Shown piece by piece: positions 6,284 through 14,659 of a stretch of 17,203 nt of DNA. The position numbers and the translations under genes were made by a program. The notes beneath the pieces are model-generated. The model was not told where the DNA came from and ran no database searches. It saw only the letters and a program-made list of their open reading frames with translations. The stretch's first letter is position 1. Each line of letters opens with the position of its first letter. Source of the stretch: CAZAOY01 sp964486925 (lineage in GTDB: Bacteria > Bacillota > Clostridia > Oscillospirales > Ruminococcaceae); the NCBI GenBank assembly GCA_964486925.1, contig CAZAOY010000053.1, forward strand, positions 1 to 17,203. The letters are read 5' to 3'.

Positions 6284-7321
6284 TTACCGCAGGTAATCCA
6301 GCGTTAACGGGATTTTACTCTCGTCACCACGGCGGATGTAGTTAAATCCGCACTCTAAAAGCATTCTACGGCAGTCGTTCATGTCCATACCTCTGTTTTT
6401 GGAGGTGTCTGCGGTGTTATCCCGTGGGTTTGCTCCAGTTTCAGCAGTGATAATGTTAGCACCTGATACATATGCAAGCTGGTTTGGCTCGTGCACACTG
6501 CAGTAGGTCATATTTGGGGTGGTAAAGGACGCTAGTGCGACCACCGCAACAATCTGGGCAAGCCGTAGCTCGCTTATCTGTCCGTGAATAGCCAGAGGGG
6601 CGCCTGGTACGGCAACCCTGCGCATAGCCGCATGTTGGGTACAACCTAGCTCTATACCGATAAACATGTTATCCACAAGAATATCATTGGTGTGCTCCGG
6701 GCCGATAGGTTCACAGCAGGTGTATAGCTTTAACCCAGAATCAATCACGTTTTGCATGGTTTTCATTCTAGCTTCAGGCTTAAGGTTTGTGTCTATCCCT
6801 TCGCCAATTCGGCAGACATGGTATACACCATGAACTCCCGCCTTCTTCATCTCCTTAAAGGTATCAATATCGGTGTCCCCCACATTAGCCCATATCTGTG
6901 TAGATGGGTGGATTAAAGATTTTGATATAGCTACCGAGTTTAGAAGCACATCTATGTCATAGTCATGCATGGTCATAAGAAATAGACCGTATAGGTCATC
7001 CTTGTCGCAGAAATCATTAATCTTGCTATGTAACTCCTCATCGGTCAGTCGTTTTGGCGCAAACTTTGTATGCCCCTCGCCAAAGGTGCAAAACTTACAT
7101 CCGCCTGTACACTCTGATACATCCACCCCTATCTGCCCTAGTATCATTGCGGAGTTGTCGCTCTTTCTTCGCATAACCTCGTCCGCCACCGAGCGGATTA
7201 ATGATGCCTCTATCCCTGTTTCATCAAATCCTAAAAGGTATCTGCACCCGTCCTTATCAGGAGATTCCCCATGAAGTGCCCTCTCTAAAATCCCATAAAG
7301 CTTACTATTATTTGTTAACAT
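6284..7321 (-). CDS. BioB-like radical SAM enzyme of unknown substrate, 345 aa
   Basis: Radical SAM protein with the canonical C-x3-C-x2-C cluster motif at Cys71, Cys75 and Cys78 (CTGGCKFC), in the biotin-synthase-like layout where an N-terminal helical stretch precedes the (beta/alpha) barrel. Later blocks are LFLMTMHDYDIDVL, HVCRIGEGIDTNL (a GEG-type SAM-contact segment), CCEPIGPEH, GAPLAIHGQ and ETGANPRDNTADT. Extra cysteines in the barrel (in HVCR, YTCCEP, ELGC, TYCSV) leave room for an auxiliary cluster as in BioB. It lacks features letting me call it BioB, HydE, ThiH or PylB. The gene follows a PadR regulator with an 8-nt gap, and a purine-rich site overlaps the PadR stop, so the two form an operon ending at 6185-6250. 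Confidence 0.85.
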   Translation of the reverse strand: MLTNNSKLYGILERALHGESPDKDGCRYLLGFDETGIEASLIRSVADEVMRRKSDNSAMILGQIGVDVSECTGGCKFCTFGEGHTKFAPKRLTDEELHSKINDFCDKDDLYGLFLMTMHDYDIDVLLNSVAISKSLIHPSTQIWANVGDTDIDTFKEMKKAGVHGVYHVCRIGEGIDTNLKPEARMKTMQNVIDSGLKLYTCCEPIGPEHTNDILVDNMFIGIELGCTQHAAMRRVAVPGAPLAIHGQISELRLAQIVAVVALASFTTPNMTYCSVHEPNQLAYVSGANIITAETGANPRDNTADTSKNRGMDMNDCRRMLLECGFNYIRRGDESKIPLTLDYLR

Positions 7322-7329
7322 CTCTAAAT

Positions 7330-7695
7330 CTACCCCTTTTCCCCTATACTTTCCGCCACAGCATCTGCCAGACGCTGTATGCTTGTTTTATATGAAAGCA
7401 GAGTTTCGCCCCAGTACTTAAGGCACTGCTTTCCATCCTCTGTAATTCTATAGATTCGTTTAGGCTGTGCTATATTTTCGGTATCCCATTCAGAGATTAA
7501 CACCCCCGATTCCTCCATCTTTTTAAGTGTACGGTATAACCCGGTAGGGTCAATCCCCGAGTAGTCAAGGATATCCGAGTCGATTAACTTTTTATAGATA
7601 GAAAATCCGTGTAACGGCTCGTTATTTAACAGCATTAACACCGACGGCTGGATAAATCGTTCCAGAAAAGACCCCTTGCAGGCACATTTTTTCAT
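7330..7695 (-). CDS. PadR-family transcription regulator, 121 aa
   Basis: Winged-helix PadR repressor: FLERFIQPSVLMLLNNEPLHGFSIYKKL (10-37) is the typical first helix set, then IDPTGLYRTLKKMEESGVL (48-66) carries the recognition helix, and PKRIYRITEDG (78-88) the wing; residues about 90-115 form the dimer helix. The N terminus MKKCACKG has a Cys-x-Cys pair. GGAGGAGG lies about 9 nt before the ATG. It is first in an operon with the radical SAM gene, and a perfect 9-bp inverted repeat covers its -10 region, so autoregulation and control of the radical SAM enzyme is the natural reading. The ligand is unknown. Confidence 0.93.
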   Translation of the reverse strand: MKKCACKGSFLERFIQPSVLMLLNNEPLHGFSIYKKLIDSDILDYSGIDPTGLYRTLKKMEESGVLISEWDTENIAQPKRIYRITEDGKQCLKYWGETLLSYKTSIQRLADAVAESIGEKG

Positions 7696-7710
7696 AGTAT
7701 GACCTCCTCC

Positions 7711-7736
7711 ACTATTAGATTATGTCTAATAGTATA
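7711..7736 (-). promoter_or_regulatory. PadR operator overlapping a -10 box
   Basis: ACTATTAGA (7711-7719) and TCTAATAGT (7725-7733) form a perfect 9-bp inverted repeat with a 5-nt spacer. On the minus strand a TATACT (7736-7731) overlaps one arm and fits a -10 box, though the -35 is poor. This is a typical placement for autorepression by PadR proteins. Confidence 0.7.
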
Positions 7737-7881
7737 TCAGCTTTATAGTAAAAAGTGTAGTAAAATATATCTGTTTTTATGACAATATTATTTGATTTTT
7801 AATATTGTTACGAATAAATTAATAGGTGTGTAGCTTAATAGCATTAATCTAAGCATGATCTGCTTAAAGCTATAATTATAG

Positions 7882-7911
7882 TTGAAATAATATTTTATCT
7901 GTGTTACAATA
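7882..7911 (+). promoter_or_regulatory. Promoter of the rpiR-type gene, with a possible operator
   Basis: TTGAAA (7882-7887), a 17-nt spacer and TACAAT (7905-7910), preceded by TG to make an extended -10, form a strong sigma-A promoter. The sequence TGTGTTACAATA (7900-7911), overlapping the -10, recurs with one change downstream of the mngA promoter (8861-8872), so it may bind a shared regulator. Confidence 0.72.
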
Positions 7912-7939
7912 GCTATAATAAGATAATTGGGGGGTTAAC

Positions 7940-8692
7940 ATGAACTTTAAAGAACGGCTTTCTGCCCATGAGTTTCAGCTAAATGATACAGATGATGATA
8001 TTGCTAACTACATTATAGACCATAAAGATGTTATAATGAAGCTGTCGATACAGCGAATTGCGTCTGAACTGTTCATAGCACCAAATACTATTATGCGCTT
8101 TTCAAAAAAGATAGGGTACAGCGGGTTTTCAGAGCTTAAATACTCCCTTCGGGACGAGCTTAAGCCTTCAACAGAGGGTATTTCTATAAGCAGTCAGTTG
8201 CTCTCGCAGTTACCGTCTAATATAGTAAAGACCCTTGATATAGTAGAAGATTCTACTATTAAAAGGGTTGCAAAGCTGATGAGTGAGGCGAACTGTAGTA
8301 TCTTTGCGGGGGTGGGGGATTCAAGCTATTTTTGTGAGATGTTAGGTAAAAATCTTCGCTGTGTGGAGTATCAGGTGCAGTACTATCAGCAGATACATGA
8401 TATGTTTTTTGCTGTACGCCATGGAACAAAGGACGACCTTTTGGTGATAATAAGTGCTCGTGGGGAGAATGCTAGGCTTTATGAACTTGCGCTTGAAGCA
8501 AAGGCAATAGGGATGAAGATAGTTACCATAACCCACTTTTGCGACAACCTCCTTAGCAGTATTGCGGATGAAAAGTTATGCTTTTGGGGTGAGAACAGGG
8601 AGGTAAACGACTATAACGTTACCGACAGAAGCGGGTTAATGACGGTGGTACGGCTACTTAGTGAGGAGTTTTGGCAACGATATATTAAATAG
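7940..8692 (+). CDS. RpiR/MurR-family regulator with SIS domain, 250 aa
   Basis: The N-terminal helix-turn-helix (about residues 1-75, with LSIQRIASELFIAPNTIMRFSKKIGYSGFSELK at 35-67) is that of the RpiR family, and residues about 105-240 form a SIS sugar-phosphate-binding domain (CSIFAGVGDSSYF, then LLVIISARGEN and KIVTITHF). Such proteins sense phosphosugars. Placed directly before the PTS operon on the same strand, it is the likely specific regulator, perhaps sensing mannose-6-phosphate or the imported phosphorylated mannosylglycerate. This differs from E. coli, where the corresponding regulator MngR is a GntR-type protein. The start has GGGGGG about 5 nt upstream. It ends in TAG 201 nt before the EIIABC gene and has its own promoter. 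Confidence 0.92.
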   Translation: MNFKERLSAHEFQLNDTDDDIANYIIDHKDVIMKLSIQRIASELFIAPNTIMRFSKKIGYSGFSELKYSLRDELKPSTEGISISSQLLSQLPSNIVKTLDIVEDSTIKRVAKLMSEANCSIFAGVGDSSYFCEMLGKNLRCVEYQVQYYQQIHDMFFAVRHGTKDDLLVIISARGENARLYELALEAKAIGMKIVTITHFCDNLLSSIADEKLCFWGENREVNDYNVTDRSGLMTVVRLLSEEFWQRYIK

Positions 8693-8747
8693 TGGTTGGT
8701 TTTAAATCTAAAAATAGGGATAAAAATACCATTGACGGAATATGGCG

Positions 8748-8803
8748 CATACTGCTTAAGTATGATATAATTGTAAGGATTGTGTAAATTTATACAATCC
8801 TTA
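8748..8803 (+). promoter_or_regulatory. Two inverted repeats between rpiR and mngA
   Basis: CATACT-gctta-AGTATG (8748-8764) is a perfect 6-bp inverted repeat. Next, TAAGGATTGTGTAAA (8774-8788) faces TTTATACAATCCTTA (8789-8803), a 30-nt near-perfect palindrome with a single G-T pair. The second could end rpiR transcripts weakly (only TTATTGTTT follows) or be an operator or attenuator for the PTS operon. Confidence 0.55.
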
Positions 8804-8851
8804 TTGTTTACTGTGTAAAAATTATGAAAATAACGTAGCTGTAAAAATTTG

Positions 8852-8872
8852 TGGTATAATTGTATTACAATA
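8852..8872 (+). promoter_or_regulatory. Extended -10 promoter of the mannosylglycerate operon, with a possible operator
   Basis: TGGTATAAT (8852-8860) is a perfect extended -10; the -35 is poor, as tolerated for this class and for regulated promoters. TGTATTACAATA (8861-8872) directly downstream covers the expected start site and nearly matches 7900-7911 in the rpiR promoter. Confidence 0.65.
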
Positions 8873-8893
8873 ATATCTGAAAGGGGTAGAAGT

Positions 8894-10798
8894 ATGGATT
8901 TACAAAGAATCACAAGTCAAAACTTAATCTTTTTAAATCAAAACCTGCAAACGAAGGCACAGGTAATCGACTTTTTAGTAGATAAGCTTTACAAAGAGGG
9001 TAAGCTGACATCCAAGGAGGCGTTTCATAAGGCGGTACTCGAAAGGGAAACATTATCAGAAACTGGGATGGATTGCGGGCTTGCGATACCGCATGGTAAG
9101 AGCGATGCCGTAAAGACAGCCGCCTACGCAATCGTGACGGTAATTAATCCGATTAAAGACTGGGAGAGCATTGTACCGGACAATCAGGTTACAGTAATCT
9201 TCCTGTTAGCGATACCATCCGAACAGGCGGGGGATACCCATCTAGAGATTTTAGGTGAACTTATGTCTAAGGCAGGGGATGAGGAGTTTATCAACAGAAT
9301 CAAAGCTGCAAAGACCCCTCAGGAGGTATATAGCTACCTTGCGGCGACAGAGGACGCAAAGGATGAAGCTCAAAAGACCTATACCCACAGTATCGTTGCA
9401 GTAACTGCATGTCCGGCAGGTATTGCGCACACCTACATGGCGGCGGACGCGCTTGTTAAGGCGGGAGAGGATATGGGGGTTAAGGTATATGTAGAAAAGC
9501 AGGGTGCTAACGGTATCGAGGGAAAGCATACCCCACAGCAGTTACAAGAGGCTACCGCCGCAATATTCTCGGTTGATGTAGCGGTAAAGGACAGTGAACG
9601 CTACAACCATCTTCCGATACATACAACAAAGGTATCCGCCCCAATTAGAGATGCCAAAGGTATAATACAGACTGCACTGGACAAGGCTAAGACCTATAAA
9701 AGAGGAGAGTACTCAGGTCAAAGCGAGCCAGAGCAAAAGCCTACTGTAGGCAGTGATATCAAAAAAGCAGTTTTAACAGGTATATCCTACATTATTCCAA
9801 TTATAGTTGCAGGGGGTATGATAAACGCATTTGCGGTGCTGTTTGCCCAGATATTTGGGTTACAGGAGCTTTATAATCTGGAAAACAGCTGGCTTTGGAT
9901 GTTTAGAAGGCTTGGTGGTAACACCCTAGGCACGCTAATGATTCCGATACTAGCGGCTTATATGGCATACTCATTAGGTGATAAAACCGCCCTAGCGCCG
10001 GGTTTTGCGGCAGGGGTAGCGGCTAATCTTATAAACGGTGGATTTTTATGTGCCATGCTTGGCGGTTTAATTGCGGGATATACGATACGTTTTCTCCGTA
10101 AAGCCGTTCCGGCTAGGGGTGTGCTTGCAGGGTTTATCTCGTTTTGGGTGTATCCTGTAGTGAGTACCTTGTTTATTGGTATTACCATGTTCCTCTTGGT
10201 AGGAAAGCCCGTTTCGTGGTTGAATCAAGCGTTAATTGACGTGTTAGGCTCGATGAGCGGATCAAATGTAATGCTGTTAGGTGCAATTATTGGTATCATG
10301 GTATCCTTTGATCTGGGCGGGCCTGTGAACAAGGCGGCTTACACCTTCTGTGTAGGTGCTATGGCTGAAGGGATACTAATGCCGTATGCGGCGTTTGCGT
10401 CTATTAAGATGGTATCCGCCTTTGCGGTAACCTTCTCTACACTAGGATTTAAAAAATACTTTACTAAGGAAGAACAAGAAGCGGGTATGTCCACCTGGAT
10501 ATTAGGACTTGCGGGGATAACTGAGGGGGCGATACCTGTTATGATGGCAGACCCTATTAGGGTTATCGTTGCACTCTGTACAGGTTCTGCGGTTACAGGC
10601 GCTATTATCGGGGTAAGCAACCTAGGTCTTGACGTTCCCGGTGCGGGGATATTCTCTATGTTCCTATTAAAGGATGGTACAAACGGATTTATGAATGCGG
10701 CTATATGGTTCTTTGCGGCGGTATTAGGTGCGATAATCTCAACTGCTATATTAGTGCTGCTTAAAAAGCAGAAGTATAACAAGCTAAAGGAGATATAA
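8894..10798 (+). CDS. mngA: PTS EIIABC, mannosylglycerate-type (fructose/MngA family), 634 aa
   Basis: A single-chain PTS permease that imports and phosphorylates its substrate at the membrane. Domains in order: EIIA (1-150) with the phosphorylated His67 in IPHGK; EIIB (about 165-262) with the phosphocysteine Cys173 in VTACPAGIAHTYMAADAL; EIIC (about 288-630), polytopic, with GPVNKAAYTF (476-485). Domain order and length match E. coli MngA (about 658 aa). The next genes code for a GH38 MngB-type hydrolase and glycerate kinase, so the substrate is most likely 2-O-alpha-mannosyl-D-glycerate rather than fructose. The start at 8894 has GAAAGGGG 7 nt upstream; an in-frame extension to 8849 runs through the -10 box. 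Its last codons carry the AAAGGAG site of mngB, 1 nt apart. Confidence 0.9.
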   Translation: MDLQRITSQNLIFLNQNLQTKAQVIDFLVDKLYKEGKLTSKEAFHKAVLERETLSETGMDCGLAIPHGKSDAVKTAAYAIVTVINPIKDWESIVPDNQVTVIFLLAIPSEQAGDTHLEILGELMSKAGDEEFINRIKAAKTPQEVYSYLAATEDAKDEAQKTYTHSIVAVTACPAGIAHTYMAADALVKAGEDMGVKVYVEKQGANGIEGKHTPQQLQEATAAIFSVDVAVKDSERYNHLPIHTTKVSAPIRDAKGIIQTALDKAKTYKRGEYSGQSEPEQKPTVGSDIKKAVLTGISYIIPIIVAGGMINAFAVLFAQIFGLQELYNLENSWLWMFRRLGGNTLGTLMIPILAAYMAYSLGDKTALAPGFAAGVAANLINGGFLCAMLGGLIAGYTIRFLRKAVPARGVLAGFISFWVYPVVSTLFIGITMFLLVGKPVSWLNQALIDVLGSMSGSNVMLLGAIIGIMVSFDLGGPVNKAAYTFCVGAMAEGILMPYAAFASIKMVSAFAVTFSTLGFKKYFTKEEQEAGMSTWILGLAGITEGAIPVMMADPIRVIVALCTGSAVTGAIIGVSNLGLDVPGAGIFSMFLLKDGTNGFMNAAIWFFAAVLGAIISTAILVLLKKQKYNKLKEI

Positions 10799-10799
10799 C

Positions 10800-13385
10800 A
10801 TGGCTGATAATATTCATGTTGTCCCGCATTTTCATTGGGATAGAGAATGGTACTTTACCGCGGAGGAGAGTAAAATTCTACTGGTTCGTGATATGGAGGA
10901 GATCCTTACAATGCTTGAGGAAAACGATTCATATCCCTATTTTGTGCTAGACGGACAGACGGTGGTATTGGAGGATTACTTCTCGGTTAAACCGCAAAAT
11001 AGAGAGCGTGTGACAAAGCTTATCAGACAGGGTAAGCTGATTATAGGCCCATGGTATACCCAGACCGATGAGATGGTGGTAGGGGGCGAAAGCATTGTCC
11101 GTAACCTGCTATATGGTAGAATGGACTGCGAGCAGTATGGTGAAAACCTTGATAGCTTTATGCAGATAGGATATCTACCCGATTCCTTCGGGCAGACTGC
11201 AAGGCTACCGCAGATACTAAACGGCTTTGGGATTAGCCGCTGTATGTTCTGGCGAGGAACGTCACAGCGGATGGGTAGTGACAAGACGGAGTTTTACTGG
11301 AGGGACGGAGATAGTCAGGTTATCTGTCAGCTAATGCCATTAGGGTATGCTATAGGAAAGTATCTGCCAACAGATCCAGAGGCGCTTAAAGCAAGGCTTA
11401 ATAAATATTTTGCTGTACTTGATAGCTGTGCCACTACCGACCACATACTACTGCCTAACGGGCACGACCAGATGCCGATTCAAAAGGATATTGTAGCGGT
11501 AATGGAACAGATTGAGGACTGCTACAAGGGCAGAAAAGCATTCTTAAGCCGATATGAGGATCTATTTAGTATAATTGAAACGGTGGATAACCTAGATACT
11601 TTATCGGGAGAGTTTATGGATGGACGGTATATGCGTGTGCACCGAAGTATCTTCTCTACACGTGCCGATATTAAGTCGGCAAACACAAGGATTGAGAACA
11701 AGATTACAAATATTTTAGAGCCTTTAATGAGCGTTGCCTATCGATTAGGGTTTAGCTACGAGCATGGATTGATTGAGGAGATCTGGAAAGAGATAATGAA
11801 GAACCATGCCCATGATTCAATAGGCTGTTGCTGTAGTGATAAGGTTCACAAGATGATTATGCATAGATTCTATATAGCAGAGGAACGGGTTGATAGACTA
11901 ATCGACTTTTACAAGCGTGTTATAGTCGACGGTATGCCTTGTGACAGAGCGCTTGACAAGCTAACTCTCTTTAATCTGTTACCATATGACCGTAAGGATA
12001 TAGTTACAGCGGAGATTATCACAAAGTATAAGGGCTTTACCTTAACGAACGATCAAGGGGAAAACGTACCTTATACATTAATTAGCTCAGAGGTTGTGGA
12101 CGCGGGACTAATTGATAGGCAGATTGTCCATTATGGCGATTATGACCCATTTGTACGATATAAGATAGCGGTTAACGATACTATACCATCATGCGGGTTT
12201 AAGACCTATCTAATTAATGAGGGTCAGCCTGTTACTGCTTTATGCAGTGATAGCGATATTTTAGAGAATGAATACTACCGCATAAAGGTTTTGCCAAACG
12301 GTAGTCTAGAGGTGCAGGATATCATTACAGATAGTACCTATCAAAATGTCCTTATGATAGAGGACGGCAGTGACGACGGTGATGAGTACGACTACTCCCC
12401 GCTTTTGGATGATTTTATTGTAACCAGTAAGGATACTATAGCTAATACCACAATTAACGACCATGGGCTTTATCAAACCGCTAGGATAACCTACACTCTA
12501 GCGATACCAAAGGATCTGGATAGCCGTAGAAAACGCGTTTGTGATGGTAGTGTTGATATTACATTGGACATTACCCTTAAAAAGGGTTCAAGGGTGGTAG
12601 CGCTTGAGGTTACTGCGGATAACAAAGCAAAGGATCATCGGGTAAGGATTCTATTTCCGAATAACCTCTCAACCTGTTTCTCGGTAGCTGACAACCAGTT
12701 TGGTATCATAAAGCGGGATGTAGTGGACTCTGCTATGGAGGTTTGGCAGGAACAGAGATGGTCGGAACGTCCCGACAGCATCTATCCGTTCCTATCATAT
12801 CTGCACTGCGATGTTAGCAAGGGGTTAGCGGTTATCACAAACTCAGTTCGGGAATACGAGATAATTTCGGGCAAAAAAAGCTTTGATACTATAGCGGTAA
12901 CGCTCTTTAGGTCGGTTGGACTGCTTGGTAAGGAGAATCTGCTACGACGCCCTGGCAGACCATCAGGGATAAAGCTAGAAACCCCAGATTCACAGCTAAT
13001 CGGCAAGCAGAGCTACAGCCTTGCATTTACCACCGATATAGCTAATGTATCTACCCTTGCAAAGGAATACCTAACCCCTATAGTACACTACAACAAGATG
13101 CCGCATAACGCTATGAAGCTAAACGCGCAAAATAATTCTATTCCGTATAATTTTAGCTTGCTTAATGTTACAAATAGGTGTATAATTATGAGTGTACTCA
13201 AAAAGTCAGAGAGATCTGACAGGCTTGTAATTAGGATGTATAATCCAAGCCAGTCAGAGCAGTCGGTGGTAATTAACGCTCGCGATATCGACCTGTTAAG
13301 ACTTGATGAGCAGGTTATACAAAATGATATCCAGCATGAGGTAACCATTGGCAGTAATGTTGTCAAGACCTTTGGGCTAGGTTAA
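10800..13385 (+). CDS. mngB: Mannosylglycerate hydrolase (GH38 alpha-mannosidase, MngB type), 861 aa
   Basis: Cytoplasmic retaining alpha-mannosidase that splits phosphorylated mannosylglycerate into mannose-6-phosphate and glycerate. There is no signal peptide. The GH38 zinc site is visible as His12 and Asp14 (PHFHWDREWYFT), the nucleophile as Asp128 in GYLPDSFGQ, and the later zinc ligand as His338 in NHAHDS. N-terminal blocks such as LDGQTVVLEDYF, KLIIGPWYTQTD and KTEF with PLGYAIGKYLP are, as I recall it, almost word for word those of E. coli MngB (877 aa), which supports the specific call over a generic mannosidase. The C-terminal beta domains fill residues about 390-861. The gene is translationally coupled to the EIIABC gene. 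Slight uncertainty remains over the exact mannoside. Confidence 0.92.
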   Translation: MADNIHVVPHFHWDREWYFTAEESKILLVRDMEEILTMLEENDSYPYFVLDGQTVVLEDYFSVKPQNRERVTKLIRQGKLIIGPWYTQTDEMVVGGESIVRNLLYGRMDCEQYGENLDSFMQIGYLPDSFGQTARLPQILNGFGISRCMFWRGTSQRMGSDKTEFYWRDGDSQVICQLMPLGYAIGKYLPTDPEALKARLNKYFAVLDSCATTDHILLPNGHDQMPIQKDIVAVMEQIEDCYKGRKAFLSRYEDLFSIIETVDNLDTLSGEFMDGRYMRVHRSIFSTRADIKSANTRIENKITNILEPLMSVAYRLGFSYEHGLIEEIWKEIMKNHAHDSIGCCCSDKVHKMIMHRFYIAEERVDRLIDFYKRVIVDGMPCDRALDKLTLFNLLPYDRKDIVTAEIITKYKGFTLTNDQGENVPYTLISSEVVDAGLIDRQIVHYGDYDPFVRYKIAVNDTIPSCGFKTYLINEGQPVTALCSDSDILENEYYRIKVLPNGSLEVQDIITDSTYQNVLMIEDGSDDGDEYDYSPLLDDFIVTSKDTIANTTINDHGLYQTARITYTLAIPKDLDSRRKRVCDGSVDITLDITLKKGSRVVALEVTADNKAKDHRVRILFPNNLSTCFSVADNQFGIIKRDVVDSAMEVWQEQRWSERPDSIYPFLSYLHCDVSKGLAVITNSVREYEIISGKKSFDTIAVTLFRSVGLLGKENLLRRPGRPSGIKLETPDSQLIGKQSYSLAFTTDIANVSTLAKEYLTPIVHYNKMPHNAMKLNAQNNSIPYNFSLLNVTNRCIIMSVLKKSERSDRLVIRMYNPSQSEQSVVINARDIDLLRLDEQVIQNDIQHEVTIGSNVVKTFGLG

Positions 13386-13417
13386 TTTAAGCTACAGTTG
13401 GAATATCACAAAAGCTA

Positions 13418-13481
13418 CTCCATATCTTCGCCGCAGATGGAGTTTAACGGTAGGTAAAGCTTTAGGTCGGCGGAGAAAGGG
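13418..13481 (+). promoter_or_regulatory. Competing hairpins in the glycerate kinase leader
   Basis: CTCCAT (13418-13423) can pair with ATGGAG (13437-13442), while TCTTCGCCG in its loop (13425-13433) can pair with CGGCGGAGA (13468-13476), which contains the GGAG next to the ribosome binding site (AAAGGG, 13476-13481). The two pairings are not compatible as simple hairpins, so translation could be tuned, but this is seen only from base pairing. Confidence 0.4.
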
Positions 13482-13488
13482 AATTGTT

Positions 13489-14649
13489 ATGAAGTTACTA
13501 TTTGCGTCAGACAGCTTTAAGGGTAGCTTATCCTCTAAGCAGATTACAACGTTACTTGAAGGTGCGGCAAAGAAGGTGTTTCCTGGTTGCCAAACTATCG
13601 GTATTCCCATTGCAGATGGGGGTGAAGGAACTGTAGGTGCTATGGTGTCGGCGGTTAGTGGGTTTAAAAAGGTGGTAACGGTGGCAAATCCTCTTATGCA
13701 GGATATCTGTGCAGAGTATGGGGTGCTTTATAACGACACTGCTATCATCGAAACAGCGGCGGCTTCGGGGATTACGTTAATCCCGAATGAGTCAAGAAAC
13801 CCATTATATACCACCAGCTATGGTACAGGTCAGCTTATAAAGGCGGCTCTTGATGAGGGTTACCGTAAGATAATTATAGCTTTAGGCGGGTCAGCCACAA
13901 ACGACGGCGGGATGGGTGCGTTATCAGCACTAGGTGTAAGGTTTTATGATAGTATGGGTAACACCCTAGAGGGTAGGGGTAGCAGTCTTGCAAAGGTTTA
14001 TAGGTTTAGTACCGACTACCTTCACCCCGCAATAAAGGAGAGCTCCTTTACGGTTATGTGTGATGTTGATAATCCCTTGCTCGGTAAAGATGGAGCTACA
14101 TATACCTTCGGGCCACAAAAGGGTGGGACATTGGATATCCTAAACACCCTTGAAAGAGGTATGGAGAACTACGCTAACGTTTTACAGCGAGAGCTTGGGA
14201 TAGAGATAGCAGCTATAAAGGGTGGCGGTGCGGCAGGCGGATTAGGAGCGGCCTTTACTGCTTTCCTAAACGCTAATATGAAGTCAGGGATTGATACCAT
14301 GCTAGACACCGTATCCTTTGATACGTTAATAGATGACGTCGACCTCGTTGTAACAGGCGAGGGGAGGATGGACTGGCAGTCTGCATTCGGCAAAGCTACA
14401 AGTGGTATTGCTAGCAGGTGTAAGGAGTATGGTGTACCAGTTTTAGCTATTGTGGGTAGTATCGGTGAAGGCGCTGATAGGCTTTATGATATGGGGATAG
14501 ATAGCATTATCCCTATAATTGACAGCGTTATGACTATTGAATACGCAATGGAGAATGCTAAAACGCTATACGAAGGTGCCGCTCTAAGAGCCTTTAGAAT
14601 GATTAGGATAGGAAAAGAACTAAAATACAACAAACTTAAAAACAGATAG
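13489..14649 (+). CDS. glxK: Glycerate kinase (GarK/GlxK family, class I), 386 aa
   Basis: Phosphorylates D-glycerate with ATP; the GarK/GlxK family is known for making 2-phosphoglycerate. Signature blocks are ASDSFKGSLSS (6-16), GIPIADGGEGT (38-48), TSYGTGQLI, ALGGSATNDGGMGAL, KGGGAAGGLGAA and DLVVTGEGRMD. Length is as usual (about 380). In this operon it consumes the glycerate freed by the GH38 enzyme, which is the strongest argument that the sugar is a glyceryl mannoside. It starts 103 nt after mngB behind a structured leader, with AAAGGG 7 nt before the ATG, and ends in TAG 10 nt before the HPr gene. Confidence 0.95.
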   Translation: MKLLFASDSFKGSLSSKQITTLLEGAAKKVFPGCQTIGIPIADGGEGTVGAMVSAVSGFKKVVTVANPLMQDICAEYGVLYNDTAIIETAAASGITLIPNESRNPLYTTSYGTGQLIKAALDEGYRKIIIALGGSATNDGGMGALSALGVRFYDSMGNTLEGRGSSLAKVYRFSTDYLHPAIKESSFTVMCDVDNPLLGKDGATYTFGPQKGGTLDILNTLERGMENYANVLQRELGIEIAAIKGGGAAGGLGAAFTAFLNANMKSGIDTMLDTVSFDTLIDDVDLVVTGEGRMDWQSAFGKATSGIASRCKEYGVPVLAIVGSIGEGADRLYDMGIDSIIPIIDSVMTIEYAMENAKTLYEGAALRAFRMIRIGKELKYNKLKNR

Positions 14650-14659
14650 GGGTAGGGTT

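Noticed and set aside
8849..8893. 15-residue N-terminal extension of the EIIABC protein
   Set aside because: It covers the extended -10 box; ATG 8894 has a good ribosome binding site.
10339..10782. Antisense ORF of 147 codons in the EIIABC gene
   Set aside because: No ribosome binding site, low-complexity composition, and lies wholly opposite a clear gene.
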